Shown piece by piece: positions 63,264 through 64,000 of a stretch of DNA of 64,000 nucleotides. The notes under the pieces were generated by a model. That model did not search any database and was not told where the DNA came from. It saw nothing but the letters and a program-made list of their open reading frames with translations. Position numbers and translations under genes: made by a program. This DNA is from JAJRRH01 sp047638815 (GTDB lineage Bacteria > Bacteroidota > Bacteroidia > Flavobacteriales_D > JABDKJ01): NCBI GenBank assembly GCA_047638815.1, contig JBLIMR010000001.1:342107-406106 (forward strand), written 5' to 3'. Positions within the stretch are counted from its first letter, which is position 1. The number at the start of each line of letters is the position of its first letter.

Positions 63264-64000
63264 AATATTTTCAATTTAGAGTTAAGCTTTAGTAAGTAGA
63301 AACTGATGTTTATAAGTTGGGTAATAAAGAGTCCTATTAAAACACCATAGATGCCCATTTGAGTAATAATAGGTTTTGCTGCCAAAAGGCTAAAAGCGGT
63401 AGTAATAATGTAGCTCCAAAAAAAGACCTGATTCATTTCAAATGTTCGAATAACAAACCCTAAGATTGTTCCAATAAAAACTAGAACATACAACCCTGTA
63501 AAGCCTAACAAAACATTAACATATTCAAGGTAATCTACTCCATAAAACAGACTTACTATTTGACTTTTTAATAAGGCAATTATTATTAATATGGGTATGG
63601 TTACTAAGCCTCCTTTAAAAAGCATTGTTTTAAAATAATGAATAACTTTAGCCTCTCCTTCTTCACCTAAAATTTCGGCTCCTTTTATTGGAATAATGTT
63701 TCCCATAGCTGAAAAAAGAACATGTAATACTCCAACTACATTTTGTGCTATCCTAATAGCTCCAATAGCTACGGGACCAAGAAGCCCTCCTGCAACGATT
63801 ATAAAAAAGTTACCAGAAACCCATTGCAAGAGAGCAGTCCCCACCAAATACTTAGAGAATGACCAGTTCTCAATAATGGTGTTTCTAATGATTAAAGATT
63901 TAAAAGTCATTTTTACTTTAGGCATGTTGTAAACAATAGCTCCCGTAAACAAAAGGCTTATTGCTAAAAACGTGTGGTGAATTGAAAGTGCATCGAAATG
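63254..64000 (-). CDS. Polysaccharide flippase (Wzx-like), C-terminal part
   Basis: Partial gene running off the right edge; the last 248 codons are visible. About seven membrane segments are seen, with 'YLVGTALLQWVSGNFFIIVAGGLLGPVAIGAIRIAQNV' (residues about 50-90 of the visible part) typical of MATE/oligosaccharide-flippase folds. It would move lipid-linked repeat units across the inner membrane for the Wzy-type polymerase. The open frame continues past 63952 to the window edge without a stop, so the true start lies outside. Confidence 0.85.
   Translation of the reverse strand, partial: HFDALSIHHTFLAISLLFTGAIVYNMPKVKMTFKSLIIRNTIIENWSFSKYLVGTALLQWVSGNFFIIVAGGLLGPVAIGAIRIAQNVVGVLHVLFSAMGNIIPIKGAEILGEEGEAKVIHYFKTMLFKGGLVTIPILIIIALLKSQIVSLFYGVDYLEYVNVLLGFTGLYVLVFIGTILGFVIRTFEMNQVFFWSYIITTAFSLLAAKPIITQMGIYGVLIGLFITQLINISFYLLKLNSKLKILWK

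Overview
The window comes from a member of the Bacteroidota, most likely order Flavobacteriales. The evidence is the rRNA sequences, promoters of the TTTG-N(18-22)-TAnnTTTG type, start codons without Shine-Dalgarno sequences, a GldN-type gliding/type IX secretion protein, a type IX C-terminal sorting domain, and families largely typical of this phylum (DUF4783, DUF6428, DUF2490). I do not assign a genus.

Layout. 1-2353: end of tgt, an LptF/LptG-type permease and accA. 2381-8396: a small outer-membrane barrel gene, then a complete rRNA operon (promoter, boxA leaders, 16S, tRNA-Ile, tRNA-Ala, 23S, 5S, terminator) with RNase III-type stems around both large rRNAs. The 16S 3' end carries an altered anti-Shine-Dalgarno core. 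8492-9251: a heavily decayed DNA methyltransferase. 9309-17520: housekeeping and conserved genes (a glutamine-amidotransferase-like secreted protein, dnaB, a lipoprotein, yihY-type, nadC, a DUF4783 protein, rlmH, galE).

17648-34305: first surface-glycan locus. One long minus-strand run of overlapping genes holds glycosyltransferases, a formyltransferase, a deacetylase and methyltransferases, and begins with a Wzm/Wzt-type ABC exporter, so this glycan is probably exported by the ABC-dependent route. Two more glycosyltransferase genes run the other way. 34324-46115: rdgB, rpsF-rpsR-rplI, an outer-membrane protein, an orphan gldN paralogue, a 3-oxoacid CoA-transferase pair split by a four-helix-bundle gene, an arsR/DUF6428 pair with a visible operator, a mechanosensitive channel gene with an internal stop, and a SulP transporter/carbonic anhydrase pair divergent from a TetR regulator across a perfect palindrome.

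46260-64000: an ECF sigma factor gene is cut off after region 2, and a second, Wzy-type polysaccharide island begins and runs off the right edge. It holds a receiver protein with a membrane tail, a WecA-like initiating transferase, glycosyltransferases, a three-domain kinase/nucleotidyltransferase/thymidylate-kinase-like fusion, a giant secreted protein (two ice-binding-like domains, seven FG-GAP repeats, UnbV, sorting domain), an IS91 remnant, a second galE, an O-antigen polymerase/ligase and a flippase. A TTCCC-N5-GGGAA-type palindrome recurs about 115-145 bp upstream of three island transcription units and may mark a shared regulon.
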